Below the pieces are notes generated by a model. It made no database searches. It was not told the DNA's origin and worked only from the letters and a program-made list of their open reading frames with translations. The translations under genes and the position numbers were made by a program. Positions 1 through 8,181 of a stretch of DNA of 64,000 nucleotides are shown one piece after another. This stretch comes from Novosphingobium sp. MW5 (lineage in GTDB: Bacteria > Pseudomonadota > Alphaproteobacteria > Sphingomonadales > Sphingomonadaceae), in the NCBI GenBank assembly GCA_025938935.1, contig JAPCWB010000001.1, forward strand, positions 186,001 to 250,000, given 5' to 3'. Position 1 is the stretch's first letter; the number at the start of each line of letters is the position of its first letter.

Positions 1-474
1 GTCAACAAAGGATCGCCAAGCGCGGCCGTCGAATGGGGTTCTCTGCCAAGCAGATCCAACGACCATGCCCCTTTGGACGAGCAATGCCTCGAAGCCGGTT
101 TCAAGACTCAATTGATGCCAGCCATCGGGCAGTTTGCGACAGGCACTTTCTGGAATGCCACGGCCGACGGAATCGCCCGAGGCATTGCCATTTTCAACGG
201 AAGCTAGATCCCACCACCATATTGCCGCACCAGCTCGGTCAACCAGAATCAGTTTTCCGCTGTGAAGAAATGGAGCCCTATGCTCCGCCTGCAGCAGGCA
301 TGCAGCAATAAAGCGTCGCTGGGGTAAGCCATTGGGACGGACAACGTATTCAAATCGACAGGACGACCGGGGCACACAGTAGGGACGGGACGACCACTGC
401 CAGTGGTGACCTAGCGCCTCGGCATCAAAAGCTGGCTGCCCCCATGAGCGGACGCGGAGCCAAGTCTTCTCCAA
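1..474 (-). CDS. Partial T2SS component in the GspL position, truncated by window edge
   Basis: A minus-strand frame stays open from the left edge to a stop at 529-531. Its translation looks like real protein: FLHSGKLILVDRAG, then LPDGWHQLSLETGFEALLV and GMVVGSAWQRTPFDGRAW. It follows gspK directly, where gspL normally lies in G-H-I-J-K-L-M operons. The GWxxxSLxxGxxxLL...W pattern is compatible with the N-terminal cytoplasmic domain of GspL, which links the GspE ATPase to the inner-membrane platform. There is no ATG in this frame. The start is uncertain: TTG at 474 would overlap gspK by about 50 bases, and GTG at 375 is the alternative. The family call rests mainly on position. Confidence 0.45.
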   Translation of the reverse strand, partial: MEKTWLRVRSWGQPAFDAEALGHHWQWSSRPYCVPRSSCRFEYVVRPNGLPQRRFIAACLLQAEHRAPFLHSGKLILVDRAGAAIWWWDLASVENGNASGDSVGRGIPESACRKLPDGWHQLSLETGFEALLVQRGMVVGSAWQRTPFDGRAWRSFVD

Positions 475-1441
475 TAAACTGGTGGCAGTTTGACCAATTT
501 CCGGCATTAAAGACAGCCCTATTTGACATTAGCAAACCTGATGGGGCAGCCGTGTCGATGTCGATGGCAGTCTCATAGAAGTATACAGGTAAATGAGCAG
601 TTAACTCTGTTCGATCTATTTCGACGTAAAGCCTCATTCTGAACTGCTTGTTTCGAGTTTTACTATTACTTTGAATATTTTTATACTCAGTTTGGTCGTA
701 TTTTATATTCATATTGATCGCAACTTGAGAGGTAGCCCTCTTGCGAAAATAGTCGCGCGCCGCGACACGATCACCGTCGAACAGCGCAGTCAGAACTGAC
801 GGCGGAGCAGTTAGTGCGCTTAACGAATTGGCTGGAATGAAGTTAGAGGTAGCGAACTGTATTTCCCGTCCGAAATCCCCAGAAAGAATGCCATTCCAGC
901 CTCGAGCTTTCCGAATATCCAACGGTTCGGAGCCCCTTCCGTCACCCGGCGAGTTGCTGCGGTAGCGGGCCAGATCGGCTGCCAAGCGTTGGGCGCGCGC
1001 CCGGTCGAGACCGCAAGCTGCGAGCAGGTTTGCAACCAGCCGAGGCTCGGCATAAGTCACGTTGATCAAACCGCCTTCATCCTGAACGCGGATGATGGCC
1101 TGATTGCCATTTGCGAGCTCAACGCGATAAGGCCTCGCATCGAAGATAAGCGCGCTACGCCTGCGCTCCGGAAGGCCCGAAACGAGAGTGCCATCAACCC
1201 CCAGCTTCGGGCCTCCGATCTCAAGCCCATTCAGACCTACGGGCTCAGTGAGCAGCAGGAACTTGACCCGGCTCTCCGCTGAAACGCCGACTCGCTGAAC
1301 ATCCGTTTGCGCAGTAACCAACCGCCTATCCAGGCTCAATTGGGCACTAGAGGGAATTGCCATTATGACGCCGATGGCAACAAGGCCGATGACCATCAGA
1401 ACCAATGGCAATGCAAAACCTTCTTGCGACCTTGTATTCAC
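425..1441 (-). CDS. gspK: General secretion pathway protein K (minor pseudopilin)
   Basis: GspK caps the T2SS pseudopilus tip together with GspI and GspJ. The N-terminus reads VNTRSQEGFALPLVLMVIG, a prepilin-peptidase site (G-F) followed by the hydrophobic pseudopilin helix. The body is about 300 residues, the large size typical of GspK. It contains the GspK-like stretch IIRVQDEGGLINVTYAEP and ACGLDRARAQRLAADLARYR, a helix-hairpin region. I chose GTG at 1441 because it overlaps the gspJ stop as GTGA, a coupled arrangement, and places the cleavage site 8 residues in. A longer reading upstream would bury the signal. The product is 338 aa. It is the third gene of the minus-strand T2SS block. Confidence 0.85.
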   Translation of the reverse strand: MNTRSQEGFALPLVLMVIGLVAIGVIMAIPSSAQLSLDRRLVTAQTDVQRVGVSAESRVKFLLLTEPVGLNGLEIGGPKLGVDGTLVSGLPERRRSALIFDARPYRVELANGNQAIIRVQDEGGLINVTYAEPRLVANLLAACGLDRARAQRLAADLARYRSNSPGDGRGSEPLDIRKARGWNGILSGDFGREIQFATSNFIPANSLSALTAPPSVLTALFDGDRVAARDYFRKRATSQVAINMNIKYDQTEYKNIQSNSKTRNKQFRMRLYVEIDRTELTAHLPVYFYETAIDIDTAAPSGLLMSNRAVFNAGNWSNCHQFIGEDLAPRPLMGAASF

Positions 1442-1875
1442 GGCGTCCACCAAGAAACTTCCCGATTGCCGTCGGTCCAAACAAAGCGGATCACCCCATA
1501 CTCCGCCTGGGGCGTGGCGCTTAGCCACAGACGGCCGTCGCGACTATAGGCAAATTCGGCGCGCCCACTGCGCCAGGTGTACAACGTCGTCTCAGCACCA
1601 TCGTCGCGCAGAATCAGGTGGTTGGATTGGATGCTAAGCTTACCCGCCTTCGTTCCACTAGCCGGTCCTCGAACCCGCCCCGCCTCCTCGATAAAAACCC
1701 TCTGCGCGTTGACGGAGGAATCGGCGTCCTCGTTTCTAGTGATGAAGCGACGAGTCTGCAGTGTATCGGCTCCTAACAGCTGCAACACCACGACTGCCAG
1801 AAGTGCGCTGAAGAGCAAGCTGATGAGCGCCTCAAGAAGTGTAAAGCCATCGTCAAGATCAGCGAGATGATTCAT
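1438..1875 (-). CDS. gspJ: General secretion pathway protein J-like minor pseudopilin
   Basis: This 145-aa protein begins MNHLADLDDGFTLLEALISL, with a class III signal (G-F-T-L-L-E, Glu at +5) and a hydrophobic helix. Then comes the GspJ-like pattern RRFITRNEDADSS and VFIEEAGRVRG, and a C-terminal beta region with aromatic YTWRSGRAEF. GspJ pairs with GspK and GspI at the pseudopilus tip. The ATG at 1875 overlaps gspG by 17 bases and puts the cleavage Gly near residue 10; a longer upstream reading is possible but less likely. Assignment as J rather than H rests on its place between gspG and gspK. Confidence 0.78.
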   Translation of the reverse strand: MNHLADLDDGFTLLEALISLLFSALLAVVVLQLLGADTLQTRRFITRNEDADSSVNAQRVFIEEAGRVRGPASGTKAGKLSIQSNHLILRDDGAETTLYTWRSGRAEFAYSRDGRLWLSATPQAEYGVIRFVWTDGNREVSWWTP

Positions 1876-2311
1876 TGCTCTGGCCAATGAAGATATCCCT
1901 GGCCGGCCCCTCGCCACCTTCTTGGTGATCGCTCCCAAGGGTTCCGATCACAGGCGTAATTTCGCCTTTCGGTGGTTCGCGATAAAAGTAGGGATTACCC
2001 CAAGGATCCTTGGGCACGTCTGACGCCAGATATGGCCCCTGCCAAGTATTTGAAACGTCGGGAGATGGTCGCTGCAGCAAATCGAGCCCTTCCACGCTCG
2101 TGGGGTAGCGGCCGATATCCAGTCGCATCGAAGAAAGCGCAGCTTCCAGAGAACGCAGTTGCGCCGTAGCAGTCACAGCTTTGGATTTTTCAAATTGTCC
2201 AATCATTTTGGGTGCAATAAGAGCCATAATAAGACCAATTATTGCCAGAACGACTATTAGTTCGATTAACGTAAAGCCATCTCGCAAGGTCTTATTGTTG
2301 TTCTTCATCAT
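1859..2311 (-). CDS. gspG: General secretion pathway protein G (major pseudopilin)
   Basis: GspG is the main subunit of the T2SS pseudopilus. The prepilin signal is short and classic: LRDGFTLIELIVVLAIIGLI, with cleavage after Gly and Glu at +5. The mature part has the GspG signatures RYPTSVEGLDLL, WQGPYL, VPKDPWGNPYFY and GTLGSDHQEGGEGPARDI, which form the Ca-binding loop. The length of 150 aa is normal. The start ATG is preceded by AAGGG about 8 bases upstream. It is the first gene of the minus block and is divergent from gspE, so the 65-base gap between them should hold both promoters. Confidence 0.95.
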   Translation of the reverse strand: MMKNNNKTLRDGFTLIELIVVLAIIGLIMALIAPKMIGQFEKSKAVTATAQLRSLEAALSSMRLDIGRYPTSVEGLDLLQRPSPDVSNTWQGPYLASDVPKDPWGNPYFYREPPKGEITPVIGTLGSDHQEGGEGPARDIFIGQSNESSR

Positions 2312-2376
2312 CGTAACTACCCTTTAGCGAATTCGTAGGATAACGATTCGGTCTTCAATTCTCAAGGCCTTGCATT

Positions 2377-3924
2377 TTGGACAGTTTTGTGATCGATTTG
2401 CTCCTGCAACACGAGCTTGTGTCACGCAAAGACCTAGCGGAAGCGGCTGCGCTGCAAGAGCATGGCAGCTCAACCTTGGCCGCCTCTTTGATCAGGCTTG
2501 GCGCCATTAGCGAGGAGGCACTCGCCGAGTGCGTTTCCACTGCGACCGGTGCGACGCTCCTCAAGGAGGCGCCGCCCGTTGAACAGGTTATCATCGCGCA
2601 ACAGCAGCTTAAGTTCACACATTCGTGGCTGGCGGAGCACGAAGCTCTGATATGGCTTGATGAGTCAGGTCAATTGAATTTGGTGACGGTAGGCGGAGAG
2701 GACCGAATGGTCTCCGAGGCAGCCGAACAGTGGCAAATTGCGAGTTCACGGCGTTTTGTGCTGGCACACCGGACAATGCGTTCGGCGTTGTCGGAGCTTG
2801 AAGATCGTCGTTCCGCAGCCTCGACGCGGCTCGGCGAGCCGATGCGGACCAATTTAGAGCACCTGGCCGAAGATGCGCCAGCAATCGAATTCGTCAATGC
2901 CATGCTAGCCGAGGCGTTGGCCCGCAAGGCCAGCGACATTCACATCGAACCCTTTAAAGGAACGATGCAAATACGCATGCGGATCGATGGAAGCCTGGCT
3001 CTCTGGCGCGGGGTTCCAGCGGTGCGCTTTGCTGCAATTGCTTCACGCATCAAATTGCTTTGCGGAATGGATATTGCCGAGCGGCGCATACCCCAGGACG
3101 GACGGCACAGTGTTCGGGTTGGCGGCCGAAACGTGGACATTCGAGCATCCTGTTTGCCGGGCGTTTGGGGTGAGTCCATTGTTCTGCGCTTTCTTGGCAG
3201 AACCGTCGATCTTCCATCGTTAGCTGCACTCGGTCTAAACTCGTCGATGGTAACCGATCTCCAGGAATTATCGTACCAACCATCAGGTCTTTTGTTGGTT
3301 TCAGGACCCACTGGGTCCGGCAAGACCACAACAGTTTACAAACTCCTTGAAGGGCTCAACGACGGAACCCGAAAGATCATTACGGTCGAGGATCCTGTCG
3401 AAATCGACTTGCCAGGCGTTATCCAAGTCAACGTAAGGCAAGATATAGGTCTCGAGTTCGCGACAGGTTTGAGAGCTATCCTGCGCCAAGATCCGGACGT
3501 CATTTTTGTGGGCGAGATCCGAGATTCAGAAACCGCGAGGATAGCAGTCCGTGCTGCCTTGACCGGCCACCTTGTCATTTCCACCGTGCACACTGGGTCC
3601 GCAGTTGCGTCGGTTGCGCGCCTTCTCGATCTTGGGATTGAGGGTTACCTTCTCGCCGAGGCGATAAGTGGCGTTTTGGCGCAGCGCCTGCTCCGGCGCC
3701 TGACCAACGGAGGACCCGAACGTTATGCAGGCAGGGTTGGCATATACGAGCTGCTCTCGGTCACTTCCGAGATAAGAGATGCCATCCGCACTGGCGCATC
3801 GCAAAATGCGATCGAGCGACTGGCGGCCGCGAGTGGGTTTGCAAATCTGCGAGCCGACGCACACTCCAAGGTGCAAGCCGGCCTGACGGACGAAGCAGAA
3901 GTCCTGCGGGTGCTCGGAAACTGA
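2377..3924 (+). CDS. gspE: T2SS assembly ATPase GspE, lacking the zinc-binding insert
   Basis: This is the cytoplasmic hexameric ATPase that powers pseudopilus assembly. An N-terminal GspE_N-like helical domain (MDSFVIDLLLQHELVS) is followed by the PilB-type motor. Walker A GPTGSGKTTT lies near residues 309-318, the Asp box around EDPVEIDLPGV, Walker B DPDVIFVGEIRD near 372, and the His box TGHLVISTVHT follows. The usual tetracysteine zinc module after RLLRRL is absent: the chain runs RRLTNGGPERYAGRVGIYELL. The start is TTG, with AAGG 9 bases upstream; a GTG four codons later is possible. The gene is followed at once by gspF. Confidence 0.93.
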   Translation: MDSFVIDLLLQHELVSRKDLAEAAALQEHGSSTLAASLIRLGAISEEALAECVSTATGATLLKEAPPVEQVIIAQQQLKFTHSWLAEHEALIWLDESGQLNLVTVGGEDRMVSEAAEQWQIASSRRFVLAHRTMRSALSELEDRRSAASTRLGEPMRTNLEHLAEDAPAIEFVNAMLAEALARKASDIHIEPFKGTMQIRMRIDGSLALWRGVPAVRFAAIASRIKLLCGMDIAERRIPQDGRHSVRVGGRNVDIRASCLPGVWGESIVLRFLGRTVDLPSLAALGLNSSMVTDLQELSYQPSGLLLVSGPTGSGKTTTVYKLLEGLNDGTRKIITVEDPVEIDLPGVIQVNVRQDIGLEFATGLRAILRQDPDVIFVGEIRDSETARIAVRAALTGHLVISTVHTGSAVASVARLLDLGIEGYLLAEAISGVLAQRLLRRLTNGGPERYAGRVGIYELLSVTSEIRDAIRTGASQNAIERLAAASGFANLRADAHSKVQAGLTDEAEVLRVLGN

Positions 3925-3925
3925 T

Positions 3926-5128
3926 ATGAAGGGCGAAGAAACCCTGTTCGAGTTTACAACCCATGGTCCGGACGGGAAAACTGTAAGGGGAACCGTTCGG
4001 GCCGAGAACGAAGCCGCGGCCTTTCAAAAAGCCTCGAAGTCAGGCTCCACCATTACAGGCCTGAGACGTGCCGGTGACCGCCTTGGAAATTCCAAACCCC
4101 TTGCTGAGCGGAAGGTCCAGATAGACCTATTGCGGCAGTTCGCAATCATGATCGGCGCTCACGTCGATGCGGGCCATGCGTTGGCGGCGCTAAGAGCTGC
4201 CTCTTCTGATCCGCCAATCAGAAAGGCTCTTGAAGAAGCGGAGATACAATTGCGCGGTGGCGCGTCGCTTAGCCAGTGTTTGCAAATTGGCGTTCCTGGC
4301 CTTTCGGCCAACATTGTCGCGCTCATAAACGCGGGTGAGAAAGGCGGATGCCTTGCAGTAACGGCGAACCATGCTGTCGCTCAACTGGAAGCCGAGGAGA
4401 GAATCGCAACAACGCTGAAGGGTGCAATGATCTATCCCTTGTTTCTCACGATTGCTGGCTTGCTCGCCAGCACCCTCATGTTGACTATGGTCATTCCACG
4501 TTTCGCCCTTTTGCTTGGCGACGAGCGTGCAAACCTTTCAGGGCTCTCCTGGGCAATCTTCAAGCTCGGAGACATCGCAAGCCAATCATTTGGACTCGTC
4601 ATTCTGCTGCCCACGGCGTTGCTTGGTTTACTGTTGGTGCGGGCATTTCGAAGTAGCGCTTCGGGCACGCTGGCCCGTCACCTCCCTGTCATTTCAGGGA
4701 TCTATAAGATGCGCGAACGGGAGCGGTGGTGCAGGATCATGTCCGTTGCCCTTGCGTCGCGAATTGGAATTCTCGAAGCTATGAATCTTGCTTCAGCCAG
4801 CCAAGGTGATCCGAGCATCCACCTGCAAACACAGTCAACCCTTCGGGAGTTGCGCCTAGGTGCCAGAGTGGCCGAAGCGGTACAGCACATGGGCTTGCTT
4901 GAGGAAACGCATCTCAGCCTCGTGCGGGTCGGGGAGGATTCCGGAGCCCTTTCGGAGATGTTTGGCCAAATTGCACAAGATTCTGAATCGCAACTACAGG
5001 AGCAATTGAAACGTGCGACTGTCGTGATCGAGCAACTGGTAACCGTTTCGGTGTCAGGTCTGATTGGGCTGATAGTCTATGGTCTGGTCTCGTCGCTTAC
5101 CAGCATTTACGGCGCGATTGGCCAATGA
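3926..5128 (+). CDS. gspF: T2SS inner-membrane platform protein GspF
   Basis: GspF is the polytopic inner-membrane platform protein that contacts GspE. The 400-aa chain has the family layout of two T2SSF domains. The first (residues about 60-180) includes LLRQFAIMIGAHVDAGHALA and ALINAGEKGG. A membrane segment follows (IYPLFLTIAGLLASTLMLTM), then a second helix near LPTALLGLLL. The second T2SSF domain has RVGEDSGALSEMF, and the last helix is LVTVSVSGLIGLIVYGL. The ATG begins one base after the gspE stop, and its own stop overlaps the next start as ATGA, so gspE, gspF and the next pseudopilin are cotranscribed. Confidence 0.95.
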   Translation: MKGEETLFEFTTHGPDGKTVRGTVRAENEAAAFQKASKSGSTITGLRRAGDRLGNSKPLAERKVQIDLLRQFAIMIGAHVDAGHALAALRAASSDPPIRKALEEAEIQLRGGASLSQCLQIGVPGLSANIVALINAGEKGGCLAVTANHAVAQLEAEERIATTLKGAMIYPLFLTIAGLLASTLMLTMVIPRFALLLGDERANLSGLSWAIFKLGDIASQSFGLVILLPTALLGLLLVRAFRSSASGTLARHLPVISGIYKMRERERWCRIMSVALASRIGILEAMNLASASQGDPSIHLQTQSTLRELRLGARVAEAVQHMGLLEETHLSLVRVGEDSGALSEMFGQIAQDSESQLQEQLKRATVVIEQLVTVSVSGLIGLIVYGLVSSLTSIYGAIGQ

Positions 5129-5559
5129 ACCGATCATCGCAAGACGACGGCTTCATGATGACCGAACTGCTGGTGTCGCTCGCCATCCTGTCCATTGCGC
5201 TCGTTGCCTTCTTTGAACTCAAACGCGATCTGCATCATCGCCAAGAGACTGAATTAAGGCTTATCGAGGCAGCCTCAAATGAGGCTAACGGACTTTCGCT
5301 ACTGCGGCGTATAAATCCGATGCGTGAGTCGGTTGGATTTCGCAAAATCGGAAAGGACCTGACGCTCAAGTGGAAGGCTGTTCAGCTCGGTAAGGCGCGC
5401 CCCATCTTGGAATGGCGTGGTCGCGAGACACCTGATTCCGCAGCCCTGTTCTCGGTCCACTATGCAATTGAACGTCAAGGATCAAAGATGGTGGAAGGCG
5501 ATCTCGAGTTGGTAGGATGGACCGACACGACAAGCGATGAGCAGGCATCTATCCGGTAG
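5125..5559 (+). CDS. Type II secretion minor pseudopilin, GspI-like
   Basis: A 144-aa protein starting MNRSSQDDGFMMTELLVSLAI, that is a prepilin-type cleavage site with Glu at +5 and a hydrophobic helix. The small body includes EAASNEANGLSLLRRI, resembling the A.N.L..L...  pattern of GspI, and a C-terminal beta region. GspI is the best guess because G, J and K are already assigned nearby; GspH is the alternative. It overlaps gspF by four bases. The next gene is convergent. Confidence 0.65.
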   Translation: MNRSSQDDGFMMTELLVSLAILSIALVAFFELKRDLHHRQETELRLIEAASNEANGLSLLRRINPMRESVGFRKIGKDLTLKWKAVQLGKARPILEWRGRETPDSAALFSVHYAIERQGSKMVEGDLELVGWTDTTSDEQASIR

Positions 5560-5586
5560 CCCGTCAACTCCCCCTTTGATCCCCTG

Positions 5587-7194
5587 CTAATTTTTGGCAA
5601 ATGCCGCTATCAGAATTTCTTGGAGAACTAACGAATTCAGCGGCTTGCGCAGAAATTGCCAATCCGGTCGCATCGTCTCGGTCGCGGGGATGAAACCGCT
5701 CATTAGTATGACGCGGATTTCAGGAATTAGGACACAAGAGAATTCCGCCAGATCGATGCCGCTACCGTCTTTCATAACGATGTCGCTGAGAAGAAGATCA
5801 AAGTTTGGCCGATCAGGTTGCTCAAGGACCGAACGGGCTTCAGAGACGCCACCGCAAGCCCGTACAGACAGTCCCCAAAACTCGAGCATCTCGGTGAGAG
5901 CCTCAAGCGCATAAACTTCATCTTCAACAATGAGGACAGACCTGCCCTCAAAATCGGTAGCCCCCAGATCCGCCTTGGGGTTCGGTTCCGCGGAATTTGA
6001 ATAAATTTGGGGTTCAACAAGCGAATGAACGGGCAATTGGATGGCAATGCAGGTGCCTTGCGAGGAATGGGAATTCACCTTGGCATCACCGCCCATCTCT
6101 CTCGCAAAGTCGAGAACTGATGCCAAACCGATGCCAGTGCCGTTTTTCTTGGTTGAGAATAGGGGCTCGAACGCTCGTTCAGCAACATCATCGGGCATTC
6201 CGGGACCGGTGTCGCGGACTTCCAAGATTACGAAATCGGCACACTCTTGTGCGTCTTCGATCTCGTCTCCCGGTTTGACTCCATTCCTGCGGCTGGTCGA
6301 AATGTGCACGTCTCCGCCATCAGGCATAACGTCCCTGGCATTAATAATCAGGTTTACCAAGCTATTCAGAATGCCTTCTCTGCTAGTGAGCAGGTGGGCT
6401 CCCCTCGCATTCAAAGACACGGTCAAAGCGATTCTGGCACCTGCGACGCTTCTTAGGAATGCGGCGTTGTCCGCAATCAACTCGTCAATATTCAGGGGAA
6501 GGAAGGAATCGTACCTCTGGCTCGAAAGGGTCATCAGTGAGCGGCTGATCTCGGATCCGCGGTTCGTTGTTTCCTGAATGATCATAGACAAGTGCTTGTT
6601 ACGAAATGACAGGTTGTCATCTCCGAGCAGACGCTCCGTATTGAGCCTGATGATCGAAAGCAGATTATTGAAGTCGTGCGCCATAAAGCCAGCCAAGCGG
6701 CTAAACCTTTGCAAAATCTCGGCGCTCTTCTGCCGCGCCCGTACCAACTCTCGTGCAGCCTCCTCCGCTTCCTGAAGCATCGCTTTTTGCACACCGACCA
6801 TCAACATGGCCTGAACGATCGGATCGCTCGGCGCAAAGTCGGACATTTTCAGATCGCTTCCGAGCATAAGCGGCGATGGCAGATATCGGCCCAGAATAAG
6901 ATACGCCCCATCGCCGCTCGCGACAGGGCCTCTTATGCGTATGGACCGGTTATTGGAGACAAGATCTATCAGTGTTCCACTGTCTGCGACGTCGATCAGT
7001 GAGATCGAGGCAGAGGCATCTTCCCGCACAAAAACATCCGAGATATTCACGCCGATCCGGATTTCCGGAAGCTGTCTTTCAATTGATGGTCCAAACTGGG
7101 CAACGTTTAATTCGGAGTCGACAATTATCGAAGCAGGATAAAACCGAGTTATAACGGACCACTTAAGTTTAAAGGAAAACCCGTCGCCCATCAC
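5587..7194 (-). CDS. HNOBA-type sensor histidine kinase with C-terminal receiver (hybrid kinase)
   Basis: The 535-aa hybrid kinase starts with a PAS/HNOBA-like module (residues about 15-130: YPASIIVDSELNVAQFGPSI, GRYLPSPLML), the domain that partners H-NOX proteins. A coiled coil (QEAEEAARELVRARQKSAEI) leads to the H box FMAHDFNNLLSIIRLNTERL, the N box NSLVNLIINARDVMPDGG, and the G boxes DTGPGMP and GTGIGLASV. A receiver follows with VLIVEDE, phosphoacceptor LLLSDIVMKDGSG, MSGF and LRKPL, all key residues present. There is no membrane segment, so it is cytoplasmic. The ATG starts one base from the H-NOX stop, strongly suggesting that the H-NOX protein is its sensory subunit. Targets are unknown; the neighbouring REC regulators are candidates. 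Confidence 0.88.
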   Translation of the reverse strand: MMGDGFSFKLKWSVITRFYPASIIVDSELNVAQFGPSIERQLPEIRIGVNISDVFVREDASASISLIDVADSGTLIDLVSNNRSIRIRGPVASGDGAYLILGRYLPSPLMLGSDLKMSDFAPSDPIVQAMLMVGVQKAMLQEAEEAARELVRARQKSAEILQRFSRLAGFMAHDFNNLLSIIRLNTERLLGDDNLSFRNKHLSMIIQETTNRGSEISRSLMTLSSQRYDSFLPLNIDELIADNAAFLRSVAGARIALTVSLNARGAHLLTSREGILNSLVNLIINARDVMPDGGDVHISTSRRNGVKPGDEIEDAQECADFVILEVRDTGPGMPDDVAERAFEPLFSTKKNGTGIGLASVLDFAREMGGDAKVNSHSSQGTCIAIQLPVHSLVEPQIYSNSAEPNPKADLGATDFEGRSVLIVEDEVYALEALTEMLEFWGLSVRACGGVSEARSVLEQPDRPNFDLLLSDIVMKDGSGIDLAEFSCVLIPEIRVILMSGFIPATETMRPDWQFLRKPLNSLVLQEILIAAFAKN

Positions 7195-7731
7195 CTATCC
7201 CGTCTCGACTTCGAAAATGCTTTTTCCGGACTCATTTGAAATCAAGCGAACGCTGCCTTGTCTGCCAAAGCGGTGGAGGACACCTTCGAGCAAACCAATG
7301 ACGAAAGGCTCAAGGCCGGACCTCTTTGAGCTATACGAAACGAGCAATCGGTCAGAGTTTTCTTCGACCACATGGAACGAAGGCATTTCAGCCGCTGGCA
7401 TCACATCTGTAAGTGCCTGGTGCATGTCATCGAGATTTCTGAGAAATTCGGACAGGTCCCGTCCGATAAAATCCAGCATGGCACCATAAGGTCCGTTTTG
7501 CGCGAACTCCAACCAATGTCGGCCGAAGTTACGAAGGCATTCATCAGGCGACTGGCCCATGCGGCTTGCTGCCGCTGTTAACATCCCCAACGTCAGTTCA
7601 TCGCCATAGCAGTTCGCACTGATCAAGTGCTCGGGTCCTATCCCGACCGACATCTTGATTTCATCCCATGCATCCTGGCCATGAGATTTTCGGACCATGT
7701 CGCGAAGGCCCCGATGGATCATGCCGTACAA
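7195..7731 (-). CDS. H-NOX haem nitric-oxide sensor protein
   Basis: A 178-aa stand-alone H-NOX (haem-NO/oxygen-binding) domain, the usual bacterial size. The proximal haem ligand is His104 in LRNLDDMHQALTDVMP. The diagnostic YxSxR motif that binds the haem propionates is YSSKR (Tyr133, Ser135, Arg137), followed by GLEPFVIGLLEGVLHRFG. There is no Tyr in the position used for oxygen binding in thermophile H-NOX proteins, consistent with NO selectivity; that last point is inference. H-NOX proteins bind ferrous haem and inhibit or modulate a partner kinase, here the HNOBA hybrid kinase encoded immediately downstream. Confidence 0.9.
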   Translation of the reverse strand: MYGMIHRGLRDMVRKSHGQDAWDEIKMSVGIGPEHLISANCYGDELTLGMLTAAASRMGQSPDECLRNFGRHWLEFAQNGPYGAMLDFIGRDLSEFLRNLDDMHQALTDVMPAAEMPSFHVVEENSDRLLVSYSSKRSGLEPFVIGLLEGVLHRFGRQGSVRLISNESGKSIFEVETG

Positions 7732-7743
7732 CGGACCATCCCC

Positions 7744-7974
7744 TTAAGTTTGAGGGTCACTCGAGTTCACCCCGTCGATCATTTCAACCGCACGCTCGAT
7801 CTGTCGCTCAATCCGCTCGAGCTTTGACGCAAGGTAAGTTGCATCTACTTCGTCAAGCACCGGAATAATCCTGGAACGAATGTTGTCATTCGCTAGCCGG
7901 ATTATGTTCAGCGGCTGCTTGAACTCATGGAGTAGCATCGCCACTTCCGGGTTCCTCGCCGAGGTTTTGTTCAT
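7744..7974 (-). CDS. Stand-alone histidine-kinase H-box (DHp-like) small protein
   Basis: A 76-aa protein with an H-box-like motif at its N-terminus, LLHEFKQPLNIIRLANDNI (His16). A second helix follows (SKLERIERQIERAVEMID), as in the dimerisation/histidine phosphotransfer hairpin of kinases. No ATPase domain follows. The start at 7974 is supported by AAGGG 8 bases upstream; the longer reading from 7998 lacks this. It is the first gene of the operon with the H-NOX and hybrid kinase and ends 12 bases before the H-NOX gene. It could serve as a phosphotransfer intermediate or as a dominant modulator of the hybrid kinase. No known name is claimed. Confidence 0.65.
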   Translation of the reverse strand: MNKTSARNPEVAMLLHEFKQPLNIIRLANDNIRSRIIPVLDEVDATYLASKLERIERQIERAVEMIDGVNSSDPQT

Positions 7975-8181
7975 TGCGCGCGCCCTTGAAAGGCACAAGC
8001 TGAAGCGAGGCTCAGCCTGTCACCAAAGTCAGACCTTTCATTTAGCTAAAAATACGCATTACGCGATGGAAATTTACGACATTTGGTGTCATTTTGATTG
8101 TAAAATGAATTGTTATGCCAGCCGTTTGCGATACCGGGTTGCATACCCACATGCCGCAAGCGCGGCCCACGAAGTGAAGCA

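Noticed and set aside
33..311. Plus-strand ORF of 92 codons at the left edge
   Set aside because: It opposes the GspL-position frame, which reads like real protein and fits the operon; the plus frame has no family features.
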